DNA from: an uncultured Pelagibacteraceae bacterium
GTDB taxonomy: Bacteria > Pseudomonadota > Alphaproteobacteria > Pelagibacterales > Pelagibacteraceae
Length of the DNA: 64,000 nt
Assembly: GCA_902532595.1 (NCBI GenBank)
Contig: CACAIN010000002.1
Location: forward strand, 56,362-120,361
Direction of reading: 5' to 3'
The notes under the pieces are model-generated. The model was not told where the DNA came from. It saw only the letters and a list, made by a program, of their open reading frames with translations, and searched no databases. Each line of letters starts with the position of its first letter. Position 1 is the stretch's first letter. Of the stretch, positions 1 through 8,546 are shown one piece after another. The translations under genes and the position numbers were made by a program.

Positions 1-279
1 AGATGTGAAGAATTTGGAGCAGATATTTTAAAGTATTGTGTTAAAGTTGGTGGAGCACTTACTGGCGAGCATGGCGTGGGTATTGAAAAAAGAGAACTGA
101 TGTGCGAAGCATTCAATAACACTGATATCCAACAACAATTAAAAATCAAAGTAGCTTTAGACCCAAATTCTTTATTAAATCCTGGTAAAGTCTATCCTAT
201 TTTAAGAAAATGCGCAGAAGAAGGAAGGGTTCATGTCCATGGAGGAAAAACAAAATTCCCTGACATTCCAAGATTTTAG
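1..279 (+). CDS. glcD: Glycolate oxidase subunit GlcD, C-terminal end (partial)
   Basis: Only the last 92 codons are present; the gene enters from the left edge in frame 1. The visible part carries the FAD-linked oxidase C-terminal signature (GALTGEHGVG, about codons 19-28, with the conserved His) and the family's closing motif LDPNSLLNPGKV. GlcD is the FAD-binding catalytic subunit of glycolate oxidase, which oxidises glycolate to glyoxylate. The call rests on these motifs plus the following glcE and glcF. The 3' end overlaps glcE by 47 bases in another frame, so the two are translationally linked. A related FAD-linked D-lactate dehydrogenase subunit is the main alternative, but the DEF order favours glycolate oxidase. 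Confidence 0.9.
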   Translation, partial: RCEEFGADILKYCVKVGGALTGEHGVGIEKRELMCEAFNNTDIQQQLKIKVALDPNSLLNPGKVYPILRKCAEEGRVHVHGGKTKFPDIPRF

Positions 280-1492
280 TCAATCTGTACTAAAACCAGA
301 AACTAGAGAAGATATTTCTTATATTATTCAAGAGTGTTATAAAAAGAATATTCCAATCGAAATTAATTGTTTAAAATCAAAAGTAAATATTGGAAGAAAT
401 TTCCAAACGGAAAAAACATTAAATCTTTCAAATTATAAGGGCATAATTGAATACAAGCCTGAAGAACTTTATATAAAAGTAAAGTCAGGCACTTCAATAA
501 AAGAGATCAAAGATGAATTGAATAAACATAATCAACAACTAGCTTTTGAACCTAATGACTTCGGTCCTTTATTTAAGGGAAATCATGATGAAGGTTCAAT
601 AGGTGGGGTTATTTCGTGCAACTTTTCTGGTCCAAGAAGATTTAAAGTTGGGAGTGCAAGAGATCATATTCTAGGATTTCAAGGAGTTAATGGAAGAGGT
701 GAGATTATTAAATCTGGAGGGACAGTAGTAAAAAATGTTACGGGTTATGATCTTAGTAAAATATTATCTGGTTCTTTTGGCACTTTAACTGTATTAACTG
801 AAATTTCTATTAAAGTTCTTCCCAAGCCAGAGTCCAGCAAAACTTTGGTAATTAAAAACCCCCATCTAATGAAAGCTTTAGATTATTTAAATATATCTCT
901 TTCATCTTCAAGCGATCCATCCGGAGGTGTATTTTATCCTGAGTATTTTACTAACCACTTTACTTTTAACGACCTAACATATGAAGGACCTTTAACAGCT
1001 GTAAGAATTGAAGGACCTAAAGAGTCAATTGATCACAGAATAAAAAATTTGTGTAAAGAATTGAATCTTGATTTAAATGAAAATTTAGTTTTAGAAAACG
1101 AACAGTCTAGAATTCTTTGGGAAAGAACGAGAACACTAGAAGTATTTTCTAAGATAAAAAGTAACTTACTAAGGATAGTTGTTCCTTCAAGCGAGACATT
1201 TGATGTTATAAAACAATTGAGACCTTTTGAACCCAAGTATTTTATTGACTGGGGAGGCAGTTTGATTTGGCTTCAACTTGACAAAATTAATACCAAAATA
1301 TTAAATGACATAAGAAAAATAGTGAATAAAGGTAAAGGATATTTAACAGTGATAAAAATTGAAGAAGACTTAAAGGCATCAGTAGATATTTTTTCTGTAG
1401 ATCCTGTGAGATATAAAATATCAGAAAAATTAAAAAAAAGTTTTGATCCTAAAAGAATTCTCAATCCAGGCAAAATGTATTCAGGAATTTAA
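233..1492 (+). CDS. glcE: Glycolate oxidase FAD-binding subunit GlcE
   Basis: A 419-residue protein with a PCMH-type FAD-binding fold in its first half: GGVISCNFSGPRR near residue 124 and the run GSARDHILG...GGTVVKNVTGYDLSK around residues 136-172. It ends with the family motif FDPKRILNPGKMY. GlcE is the second flavin-type subunit of the GlcDEF complex that passes electrons from glycolate to the membrane chain. The ATG at 233 is preceded by a purine-rich AAGGAAGGG about 6 bases upstream; a second in-frame ATG at 239 is too far from it to be as good. It starts inside glcD, and its stop overlaps the glcF start by one base (TAATG), so glcDEF is one tightly coupled operon. Confidence 0.92.
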   Translation: MSMEEKQNSLTFQDFSQSVLKPETREDISYIIQECYKKNIPIEINCLKSKVNIGRNFQTEKTLNLSNYKGIIEYKPEELYIKVKSGTSIKEIKDELNKHNQQLAFEPNDFGPLFKGNHDEGSIGGVISCNFSGPRRFKVGSARDHILGFQGVNGRGEIIKSGGTVVKNVTGYDLSKILSGSFGTLTVLTEISIKVLPKPESSKTLVIKNPHLMKALDYLNISLSSSSDPSGGVFYPEYFTNHFTFNDLTYEGPLTAVRIEGPKESIDHRIKNLCKELNLDLNENLVLENEQSRILWERTRTLEVFSKIKSNLLRIVVPSSETFDVIKQLRPFEPKYFIDWGGSLIWLQLDKINTKILNDIRKIVNKGKGYLTVIKIEEDLKASVDIFSVDPVRYKISEKLKKSFDPKRILNPGKMYSGI

Positions 1493-2796
1493 TGCAAACA
1501 GATTTTAAAAATAAACAACTTCATGACACAGAGATAAAATCAAGTGAAAAAATTATAAGAAAATGCGTTCACTGTGGAATGTGCAATGCTACTTGTCCAA
1601 CATATGGAATTAGCGGTGATGAATTAGAAGGACCTAGAGGAAGAATTTATTTAATTAAAGATATGTTAGAGAAAAATAAGCCAGCTAATAAAAAAATTGC
1701 TAAGCATATCGATAGCTGTCTTTCTTGTTACGCATGTATGACAACTTGCCCGTCTGGTGTGAATTATATGCATTTAATAGATCATGGAAGAAACCATGTA
1801 GAAGCAACTTATAAAAGACCGTTGTTTGAAAGATTAATTAGAAATGTTCTCTCTTACACTTTGCCTAGACCTAATATTTTTTTAATACTTACTGTATTAA
1901 CAAAAGTTATAAAACCTTTTAGTTTTTTATTTCCAAGCTTCATTAAAAATTCTTTAAATCTAATGCCAAGTAAAATTCAATCAAAAAAAATAAAAAATAA
2001 AAGAATTCACCCGTCAGATGGAGAAAAAACTATTGCTAGAGTCGCACTTTTAACTGGATGTGTTCAAAGAGTAATATCTCCCGAAATTAACGACTCCACA
2101 ATTAGATTATTAAACAGACATAATGTTGAAGTTGTAGTTTTACCAGAAATAGATTGTTGTGGTTCACTAAATCATCATTTGGGAAAAAAGAAACTAGCTC
2201 ACTCATCATTTAAAAAAAATATAAATTTCTGGTATGAGGAGTATTCAAAAAATGGATTAGACGCAATTATTAGCAACACTTCAGGTTGTGGGACTACTTT
2301 AAAGGATTATGGTTTTATTTTTAGAGATGATAAAGAATTGGTTAAGAAAGCAAAAAAAATTTCTGAATTGACAAAAGATATAGCTGAGTTTTTAGATAAC
2401 AATCTAAAATTAGATTTTAAAGAAAAAGAAAATGATGAAAAGAAATATAAAATTGCCTATCATTCAGCTTGTTCAATGCAACATGGTCAAAAAGTTCATG
2501 ATCAGCCAATGAATATTATAAGAAAAACTGGTAATACTGTTGTAAATATTCCAGACGGACACCTTTGCTGTGGATCTGCTGGGACATATAATATTTTACA
2601 TCAAAAAATGGCTAAATCTCTTTTAAGAAATAAAATAGATAATATTTTAAAAGTTTCACCAGATTTTATAGCTACAGGAAATATTGGCTGCATTAGCCAG
2701 ATATCTAGTGGAACAAGTATACCAATTATTCACACAGTAGAAGTTATTGACTGGTTTACAGGAGGACCAAAACCCTACAAGTTGAAGAATTTATGA
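1492..2796 (+). CDS. glcF: Glycolate oxidase iron-sulfur subunit GlcF
   Basis: A 434-residue protein with two 4Fe-4S ferredoxin motifs, Cys25/28/31/35 and Cys76/79/82/86, followed by two cysteine-rich CCG modules (DCCGSLNHH and LCCGSAGTY). This domain order is the GlcF/heterodisulfide-reductase-D arrangement. It relays electrons from the GlcDE flavins towards the quinone pool. It starts on the last base of glcE and its end overlaps the downstream reductase by 4 bases, so all four genes are co-translated. The length fits GlcF (about 400-440 residues). Confidence 0.93.
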   Translation: MQTDFKNKQLHDTEIKSSEKIIRKCVHCGMCNATCPTYGISGDELEGPRGRIYLIKDMLEKNKPANKKIAKHIDSCLSCYACMTTCPSGVNYMHLIDHGRNHVEATYKRPLFERLIRNVLSYTLPRPNIFLILTVLTKVIKPFSFLFPSFIKNSLNLMPSKIQSKKIKNKRIHPSDGEKTIARVALLTGCVQRVISPEINDSTIRLLNRHNVEVVVLPEIDCCGSLNHHLGKKKLAHSSFKKNINFWYEEYSKNGLDAIISNTSGCGTTLKDYGFIFRDDKELVKKAKKISELTKDIAEFLDNNLKLDFKEKENDEKKYKIAYHSACSMQHGQKVHDQPMNIIRKTGNTVVNIPDGHLCCGSAGTYNILHQKMAKSLLRNKIDNILKVSPDFIATGNIGCISQISSGTSIPIIHTVEVIDWFTGGPKPYKLKNL

Positions 2797-3746
2797 AAAA
2801 GATCTTAGTTACTAGAAGATTATTACAATCAAACGAGGAAAGATTAAAAGATCTATATGATGTAAAATTAAATTCAAATGATGAACTTTATTCTCAAAAA
2901 AAATTGATAGAATTAAGCCAAGGTTGTGATGGCATATTGTCAGCATTAACTGATAAATTAGACGCTGATACAATAAATAAATTACCTAAAAGTGTAAAAA
3001 TTCTTTCTAACTTTGCAGTTGGTTTTGGAAATATAGATATAGAAGCTGCTAAAAAAATAAATATTACAGTAACGAATACGCCTGAAGTTTTGACAGATGC
3101 AACAGCTGAAATTGGGATCCTTCTAATTTTGGGCGCATGTAGAAGAGCATCAGAAGGAATTGAAAGCGCTAAGGCATCAAACTGGAAATGGTCCGCAGAT
3201 TATTTAATAGGCAAACAATTAACTGGAACAAGATTAGGTATTTTAGGAATGGGTAGAATTGGAAAAAAGATTGCTAAAATTGCTAGATCTCTTGGCATGA
3301 TTATTCATTATCACAATCGTTCAAAGTTGAGCTCAGATAAAGAAGAAGGTGCTACCTACCATAAAGAATTAAAAAGTTTATTGTCTGTTTCAGATGTTTT
3401 ATCTGTATGTTGTCCAGCGTCAAAAGAAACAATAAATTTAATTAATAAAGAGACATTAGAATTTTTACCTAAAGGAGCTGTAGTTACAAATGTTGCAAGA
3501 GGAGATATTGTAGATGACGAGGCTTTAATTGATGCTTTAGAAAGACGGAAGGTGTATGCCGTAGGTTTAGATGTATACAAAGGAGAGCCAAATTTAAATC
3601 CTGGTTATTTAAAACATAAAAGTGCATTTATTCTTCCACATTTAGGTAGTGCCACTAAAGAAACGCGCACAGCCATGGCGAATCTAGCGATTGATAACCT
3701 TGAAGAATTCTTCAAAACAGGAAATTGTAAAAACAAAGTAAATTAG
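2793..3746 (+). CDS. D-2-hydroxyacid dehydrogenase, likely glyoxylate/hydroxypyruvate reductase
   Basis: A 317-residue NAD(P)-dependent D-isomer-specific 2-hydroxyacid dehydrogenase. The Rossmann motif GMGRIGKKIA lies near residues 151-160. The catalytic Arg is in NVARGDIVDD, the Glu follows in the next conserved segment, and the catalytic His is in LPHLGSAT near the C-terminus. This family reduces glyoxylate to glycolate or hydroxypyruvate to glycerate. Its 4-base overlap with glcF suggests that it handles the glyoxylate made by GlcDEF. The substrate is inferred from context; D-lactate or another 2-keto acid is possible. No gene symbol is given because ghrA/ghrB cannot be separated by eye. 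Confidence 0.85.
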   Translation: MKKILVTRRLLQSNEERLKDLYDVKLNSNDELYSQKKLIELSQGCDGILSALTDKLDADTINKLPKSVKILSNFAVGFGNIDIEAAKKINITVTNTPEVLTDATAEIGILLILGACRRASEGIESAKASNWKWSADYLIGKQLTGTRLGILGMGRIGKKIAKIARSLGMIIHYHNRSKLSSDKEEGATYHKELKSLLSVSDVLSVCCPASKETINLINKETLEFLPKGAVVTNVARGDIVDDEALIDALERRKVYAVGLDVYKGEPNLNPGYLKHKSAFILPHLGSATKETRTAMANLAIDNLEEFFKTGNCKNKVN

Positions 3747-3795
3747 ATATTTTTTGTACTACTTGAAGTTGTAAGCGTCAAAAGATTCTTGATTT

Positions 3796-3821
3796 ACATA
3801 AAGACTCTTAAATTTTTATGT
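3796..3821. promoter_or_regulatory. Weak inverted repeat in the dctP upstream region
   Basis: The 114-base gap before dctP contains 7-base inverted arms ACATAAA (3796-3802) and TTTATGT (3815-3821) with a 12-base spacer. It could be an operator or a promoter region for the TRAP genes, but in DNA this AT-rich such repeats also arise by chance. I see no convincing -35/-10 pair in this gap. Confidence 0.2.
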
Positions 3822-3850
3822 GCTTAAATATTTTTATTATTAATAAGTTA

Positions 3851-3856
3851 AGGGGG
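3851..3856 (+). promoter_or_regulatory. Strong Shine-Dalgarno sequence of dctP
   Basis: AGGGGG lies 4 bases before the ATG at 3861. Such a G-rich ribosome binding site stands out in this AT-rich window, where most starts have weak or no purine tracts. It fits with very high expression of the periplasmic binding protein and fixes the dctP start. Confidence 0.6.
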
Positions 3857-3860
3857 ACAT

Positions 3861-5012
3861 ATGTCAAAAAAAACAATCAAAGGAGTTAAAACTCCTTCAA
3901 GACGTAAGTTCTTTAAAGCAGCTGCAGTTACGGGTGCAGCAGCGGCAGCTTCAGTTGCAATGCCTAATATTGCATTCGGAGCTCCGAAAACTTTAAAGAT
4001 GCAAGCAGCTTGGCCTTCAGGAGCAAATATATTCTTCGAAATGGCAGGCGACTATGCAAAAATGGTTAGCGACATGTCAGGCGGTGAGTTGAAGATTGAT
4101 CTTCAGCCGGTCGGTTCAGTTGTTAAAACTGGAGAGATTGGTCAAGCAGTAAGTTCTGGAGTATTAGATATGGGACACTGGGTAACTGCATACTGGTATG
4201 GTAAAAATGCTGCCGCTTCATTATTTGGTACTGGTCCATCATACGGAATGTCATCTCAAGAAGTTATGGGATGGATGGAGTATGGCGGAGGTAGAAAACT
4301 TTATAACGAAACACTTTCAAAAGTTGGTTTCGATTATGTTGGTTTCTTCCATATGCCAATGCCTGCTCAGCCATTTGGTTGGTTCAAGAAGAACGTAACT
4401 AAAGTGTCTGATGTTAAAGGTATGAAGTACAGAACAGTTGGTTTAGCGACTAACGTATTAACAGCAATGGGAATGGTAGTTAGACAATTACCAGGTGGTG
4501 AAATTCAACCTGCAATGAAAACAGGATTGATTGAAGCTGCTGAGTTTAACAACCCAACTTCAGACTCTCAGTTTGGTATGCAAGATGTTTCTAAGCATTA
4601 TCACTTAGGAAGCTTCCACCAATCTCAAGAGATGTTTGAAATTCCAGTAAATAAAAAGACATTTAATGGTTTATCGCCTGCACACCAAGCGATACTAAAA
4701 AATGCTGCTTATGCTGCGAATACGGACAACTACTTCAAAGCGTTAGTTAGATACTCAGCTGATTTATCAAAACTGATGAATCAACATAAAGTTAACGTGT
4801 ATCAAACATCTGATGAAATCTTGGCTCAACAATTAAAAGGTTGGGACAAAGTTATTGGTGACTTTGTGAAAAAAGATGCATTCTTTAAAAAGATTGTAGA
4901 TTCTCAGAAGAAATACGCTAAGAGAGTAATGAAATACTTACTAATGAATCAGCCAAACTATAGATTGGCTTATGAAAATGAGTTCGGTTCATTAGCAAAA
5001 GTTAAAATTTAA
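3861..5012 (+). CDS. TRAP transporter substrate-binding protein DctP family, Tat-exported
   Basis: A 383-residue DctP-family solute receptor. The N-terminus has a twin-arginine signal (PSRRKFFKAAAVTG, about residues 12-25), a hydrophobic Ala-rich stretch and a cleavage-like site near FGA-P. The body resembles the 2-keto-acid / mannitol-chloroaromatic (TakP-like) TRAP receptors, including the conserved GGEIQPAMKTGLIEAAEFNNP segment, which contains the Arg/Asn-rich ligand region of the family. It captures an organic acid in the periplasm for DctQM. The codons look richer in G and C than the neighbours, as expected for a highly expressed gene. It has a strong ribosome binding site and a terminator just after its stop. 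The substrate is not known; the glycolate/glyoxylate genes upstream hint at a 2-hydroxy or 2-keto acid. Confidence 0.88.
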   Translation: MSKKTIKGVKTPSRRKFFKAAAVTGAAAAASVAMPNIAFGAPKTLKMQAAWPSGANIFFEMAGDYAKMVSDMSGGELKIDLQPVGSVVKTGEIGQAVSSGVLDMGHWVTAYWYGKNAAASLFGTGPSYGMSSQEVMGWMEYGGGRKLYNETLSKVGFDYVGFFHMPMPAQPFGWFKKNVTKVSDVKGMKYRTVGLATNVLTAMGMVVRQLPGGEIQPAMKTGLIEAAEFNNPTSDSQFGMQDVSKHYHLGSFHQSQEMFEIPVNKKTFNGLSPAHQAILKNAAYAANTDNYFKALVRYSADLSKLMNQHKVNVYQTSDEILAQQLKGWDKVIGDFVKKDAFFKKIVDSQKKYAKRVMKYLLMNQPNYRLAYENEFGSLAKVKI

Positions 5013-5030
5013 TTAACTTTTTATAAATTT

Positions 5031-5060
5031 AAAAAGGGGGCTAAAACAGCCCCCTTTTTT
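5031..5060 (+). terminator. Intrinsic (partial) terminator between dctP and dctQ
   Basis: The arms GGGGGCT (5036-5042) and AGCCCCC (5048-5054) form a perfect 7-bp stem with a 5-base loop. The flanking A5 and T6 extend the stem and supply the U tract. It lies inside the TRAP operon, so it probably lets only part of transcription continue into dctQM, giving excess binding protein over membrane subunits. Confidence 0.9.
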
Positions 5061-5097
5061 TATGGAAAAAAATAAGATTTTAGAATAGTTTATTTTT

Positions 5098-5682
5098 ATG
5101 AGAGGATTTATCAGCTTCGCAGATCATTTAAGCACTTCAGTTGGAAAAGCATTTGCATGGTGTATCGTAATATTAATGGGTGGAACCTGTTACGAAGTGG
5201 TTATGGCTTATGCTTTCAATGCCCCAACTTTATGGAATTTTGATTTTAGTTTACAAATGTATGGAGCAATATTTATGATGGCAGGCGCATATACTCTTTC
5301 AACCGAAGCTCATGTAAGAGGAGATGTAATTTACAGACTATTTAAACCTAGAACACAAGGCTACATAGATTTAATTTTATATTTTATATTTTTCTTTCCT
5401 GGCGTGTTAGCACTAGCGTTTTATGGATATGAATATGCTGCATTAGCTTGGAAGATTAAAGAAACTAGTTGGAATAGTCCGGCTCAAATTCAGATTTATA
5501 TGGCAAAAGCATTAATACCTTCAGCTGGAGTACTTTTAATCATTCAAGGTATTAGTGAAGTCTTTCGATCAATTATTTGTATTCAAACTGGTCATTGGCC
5601 TGCAAGAATGGTTGTAGCTGAAGAAACTGAAAAAATGTTAATGAGAACTTCACAAGATGAGGATCAAAAAGATGTTATTTAA
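5098..5682 (+). CDS. TRAP transporter small permease subunit DctQ family
   Basis: A 194-residue protein with about four transmembrane segments, the DctQ layout. Residues 60-85 (MMAGAYTLSTEAHVRGDVIYR) match the family's conserved region after the second helix. With DctM it forms the sodium-coupled membrane part of the transporter that takes ligand from the upstream receptor. The length is normal for the TakQ-like group. It follows the dctP terminator by about 38 bases and overlaps dctM, so its expression probably depends on read-through. Confidence 0.87.
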   Translation: MRGFISFADHLSTSVGKAFAWCIVILMGGTCYEVVMAYAFNAPTLWNFDFSLQMYGAIFMMAGAYTLSTEAHVRGDVIYRLFKPRTQGYIDLILYFIFFFPGVLALAFYGYEYAALAWKIKETSWNSPAQIQIYMAKALIPSAGVLLIIQGISEVFRSIICIQTGHWPARMVVAEETEKMLMRTSQDEDQKDVI

Positions 5683-7033
5683 TTTAACAAATCCGGAAGT
5701 AGCAATTTTTATGATGGGCATTTTCCTATTTGCTGTACTTTTAGGATTTCCTATAGCATTTACTTTAATGGCGATGGGAGTTGGTTTCGGTTATTACGCT
5801 TACTTTGATCCAACTCGAATGGAACATCTATTAGATAATAGAATTTTTCAATTATTCGTTCAAAATACTTATACTGTAATGGACAATACTGTCTTAACCG
5901 CAGTCCCCTTATTTTTATTTATGGGATATCTCGTAGAAAGAGCTGGAATTGTTTCTAGATTGTTTTTTGCAATTAGATTAGCCTCACACAGATTGCCAGC
6001 TTCAATGGCAGTAGCAGCTTTAATTACTTGTGCACTTTTTTCAACTGCGACTGGGATTATCGGAGCAGTAGTTACTTTAATGGGTTTGTTAGCTTGGCCA
6101 GCTATGATCAAAGCAGGCTATGATAAGAAATTTGCTTCAGGTGTAATATGTTCTGGAGGATGTCTTGGTATACTAATTCCACCAAGCATTATGCTTATTG
6201 TTTATTCAGTTATTGCTCAGCTTTCACCATTAAGGTTATTTGCTGCCGCAATACTTCCTGGTTTATTGCTAGCCGGACTATATATAGGTTATGCAATTAC
6301 TAGAGCGTATTTTAATCCATCCATAGCACCTAAACCACCAGAAGAAGAAATACCTCCAAGATCTGTAATATTGAAAGAGGTTTTAGTTTCTTTTCTTCCT
6401 CTCTTTTCACTAATTATTTTAGTACTTGGTACAATCTTAGGAGGCTTAGCAACACCTGCAGAAGCAGCAGGGGTGGGTGCCTTTGGAGCAATAGTTCTCT
6501 CGTATTTTTACAAGACTTTGAAATGGAAAAATTTTAAAGAATCAGTTTTTCTTACAGCAAAGACAACAGCAATGATAATGTGGTTATTCATAGGGTCTTG
6601 GACTTTTTCGTCTGTTTTTTCTTATCTAGGAGGCCATGAAGTATTTGAACATTTCTTTAAAGCCATGGATCTCGCACCTTGGCAGTTTTTAGTAATTACA
6701 CAGATTATAATTTTCTTACTTGGATGGCCATTGGAATGGACGGAAATATTGATTATTTTTGTTCCAATATTTTTACCATTAGTTGAGTTTTTTGGAGTGA
6801 ACCCATATTTTTTTGCTATGTTGATAGCTTTAAATTTACAAACATCTTTTCTTACCCCGCCTATGGCAATGTCAGCCTATTATCTGAAAGGGGTTCAATC
6901 AAAAAATGTAGAACTCATGGATATATTTAGGGGTATAATGCCCTTCCTCGGAATAGTGATTTTTGCTATGGTATTAATGTATTTGTTTCCGGGTATTGCT
7001 CTTTGGCTGCCGGATGTTTTATTCGCAAACTAA
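5672..7033 (+). CDS. TRAP transporter large permease subunit DctM family
   Basis: A very hydrophobic protein of about 453 residues with 11-12 transmembrane helices. It contains the DctM-family segments CSGGCLGILIPPSIMLIVYS and GLATPAEAAGVGAFGA and the late motif LNLQTSFLTPPMA. It is the channel-forming subunit of the sodium-driven TRAP system. I choose the ATG at 5672 (MLFNLTNPEVAIF) because AGGA lies 8 bases upstream; the ATG at 5657 would add five residues (MRIKK) and lacks a ribosome site. Either start overlaps dctQ, as usual for this pair. The large domain belongs to the mannitol/chloroaromatic-type branch by resemblance. Confidence 0.9.
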   Translation: MLFNLTNPEVAIFMMGIFLFAVLLGFPIAFTLMAMGVGFGYYAYFDPTRMEHLLDNRIFQLFVQNTYTVMDNTVLTAVPLFLFMGYLVERAGIVSRLFFAIRLASHRLPASMAVAALITCALFSTATGIIGAVVTLMGLLAWPAMIKAGYDKKFASGVICSGGCLGILIPPSIMLIVYSVIAQLSPLRLFAAAILPGLLLAGLYIGYAITRAYFNPSIAPKPPEEEIPPRSVILKEVLVSFLPLFSLIILVLGTILGGLATPAEAAGVGAFGAIVLSYFYKTLKWKNFKESVFLTAKTTAMIMWLFIGSWTFSSVFSYLGGHEVFEHFFKAMDLAPWQFLVITQIIIFLLGWPLEWTEILIIFVPIFLPLVEFFGVNPYFFAMLIALNLQTSFLTPPMAMSAYYLKGVQSKNVELMDIFRGIMPFLGIVIFAMVLMYLFPGIALWLPDVLFAN

Positions 7034-7042
7034 TAATTTATA

Positions 7043-8374
7043 ATGATAGATACAGCTTCTCTAAATGCCAATGAATTGGTGGCCAAGCTAAAATCTGGTG
7101 ATATTTCTTCTGTAGATTTATGTAAAGCTTATATAAAGAGAATTGAAAAATTTGATAAAGAGGTTCAAGCTTGGGCATTTTTAGATAAGAAAATTCTTTT
7201 AGAAAAAGCAGAAGAAGCTGATGAATACAGAAAGTCTGGTAAACCTCTTGGCGCTCTGCACGGATTGCCTGTAGCAATTAAAGATATAATTGGAACATAC
7301 GATATGCCAACCGAGTGTGGAACTGTTTTTAGAAAAAAAATGTCTAGCTCTCAAGACTCAGAAATAGTTAATTTATTAAAGACAGCGGGAGCAATTATTA
7401 TGGGAAAAACAGTAACTTGTGAACTTGCTTACATTCACCCAAGTAAAACAAAAAATCCTCATGACTATTCAAGAACTCCTGGCGGATCTTCAAGTGGATC
7501 TGCTGCAGTTGTAGCTTCTCATATGGCGCATTTATCAATTGGATCACAAACAGGTGGATCAATTATTAGACCTGCTTCTTACTGTGGAGTTGTTGGTTAT
7601 AAGCCTTCCTACGGATTAATTTCAAGAAATGGAGTTTTAAAAACTTCAGATAAACTTGATACAATGGGAGTATTTGGAAAAACTGTAAAAGATGTAGCTT
7701 TGCTTGCAAAAGTATTAATAAAAAAAGATTTATATGATCCCGCTACAGTTCATTTTGCTGCTGATGATATGATAAAAGTTTGTGAAGAAGGACCAGTTTT
7801 TGAACCAAAGTTTATATTTTATAAAACAGATAATTGGAAAAAAATCGACAAAGAGTCACAAAAAGCATTTGAATTTTTAATTAAAAGTTTCAAGAAGAAC
7901 ATTGAAATTTTTGATATGCCTTCATATTTTAAAGAAATACCCAAGTATCATCAAATCATCCATGAAACTGATTTAGCAAATAATTTTCAAATTTATTATA
8001 AAAAGGATAAAAATAAACTTTCCAGAGAAATGAGAGATGCAATTGAAAGAGGAATGAAATATTCTGCGAAAGAGTACACAGATGCAATAGATTTCATGAA
8101 ACAAAGTTACGAGTCTTACAAAGAAGTTTTTGAAGACTATCATGGCATTATTACACCATCTTCTAGCGGTGTAGCTGACAAAGGTCTTAAATCTACTGGA
8201 AGTGCTGATTTTCAAAAATGTTGGACATATTTAGGTTTACCAACTATTTCACTCCCTTTACTAACTGGTGAAAATAACTTACCATTAGGCGTTCAATTAG
8301 TTGGAAATAAACTTGATGATTTAAGATTTTTAGGTACAGCTAATTGGATAGAAAAAAACTGTAAAGATGAATAA
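7043..8374 (+). CDS. Amidase-signature family hydrolase
   Basis: A 443-residue amidase-signature enzyme. The Ser-cisSer-Lys triad can be placed at Lys80 (GLPVAIKD), Ser149 (TPGGSSSGSAA) and Ser173 (SQTGGSIIRPAS), with the spacings (69 and 24) typical of the family. These enzymes hydrolyse carbon-nitrogen bonds of amides. GatA is unlikely: there is no gatB/gatC nearby and the sequence is the AtzE/amidohydrolase-like type. It starts 9 bases after dctM, so the imported TRAP substrate may be an amide or the amidase may act on a related nitrogen compound. It overlaps the next small gene by 8 bases. The substrate is unknown. Confidence 0.85.
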   Translation: MIDTASLNANELVAKLKSGDISSVDLCKAYIKRIEKFDKEVQAWAFLDKKILLEKAEEADEYRKSGKPLGALHGLPVAIKDIIGTYDMPTECGTVFRKKMSSSQDSEIVNLLKTAGAIIMGKTVTCELAYIHPSKTKNPHDYSRTPGGSSSGSAAVVASHMAHLSIGSQTGGSIIRPASYCGVVGYKPSYGLISRNGVLKTSDKLDTMGVFGKTVKDVALLAKVLIKKDLYDPATVHFAADDMIKVCEEGPVFEPKFIFYKTDNWKKIDKESQKAFEFLIKSFKKNIEIFDMPSYFKEIPKYHQIIHETDLANNFQIYYKKDKNKLSREMRDAIERGMKYSAKEYTDAIDFMKQSYESYKEVFEDYHGIITPSSSGVADKGLKSTGSADFQKCWTYLGLPTISLPLLTGENNLPLGVQLVGNKLDDLRFLGTANWIEKNCKDE

Positions 8375-8546
8375 AATTACCTCAATAATTGGTTGCGCTT
8401 TTTGTATTGCCTTTCTTATTGGTCTGGCAACTACATTAACTAGATCAATGATGATTGGTTTTAAAGATGTTTTACCAGTTTATATTCTAATGGGCTTAGT
8501 AATAGTAATGATGTTATATGAAGCCTTTGGCGACAAGAAAAAATAA
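8367..8546 (+). CDS. Small two-helix membrane protein (59 aa), unknown function
   Basis: The ATG at 8367 opens a 59-codon frame ending at TAA 8544-8546. It begins MNKITSIIGCAFCIAFLIGL and ends AFGDKKK. Two hydrophobic stretches (about residues 5-22 and 36-51) suggest two membrane helices. It overlaps the amidase end by 8 bases and the DMT transporter start by 29 bases, which fills the otherwise empty 143-base space between them and supports real coding. I do not recognise the family. It may be an accessory of the adjacent transporter genes, but that is only a guess from position. Confidence 0.6.
   Translation: MNKITSIIGCAFCIAFLIGLATTLTRSMMIGFKDVLPVYILMGLVIVMMLYEAFGDKKK

Noticed and set aside
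7043-8374. GatA subunit of the amidotransferase
   Set aside because: There are no gatB or gatC genes nearby and it sits with transporter genes; the sequence is a general amidase-signature enzyme.
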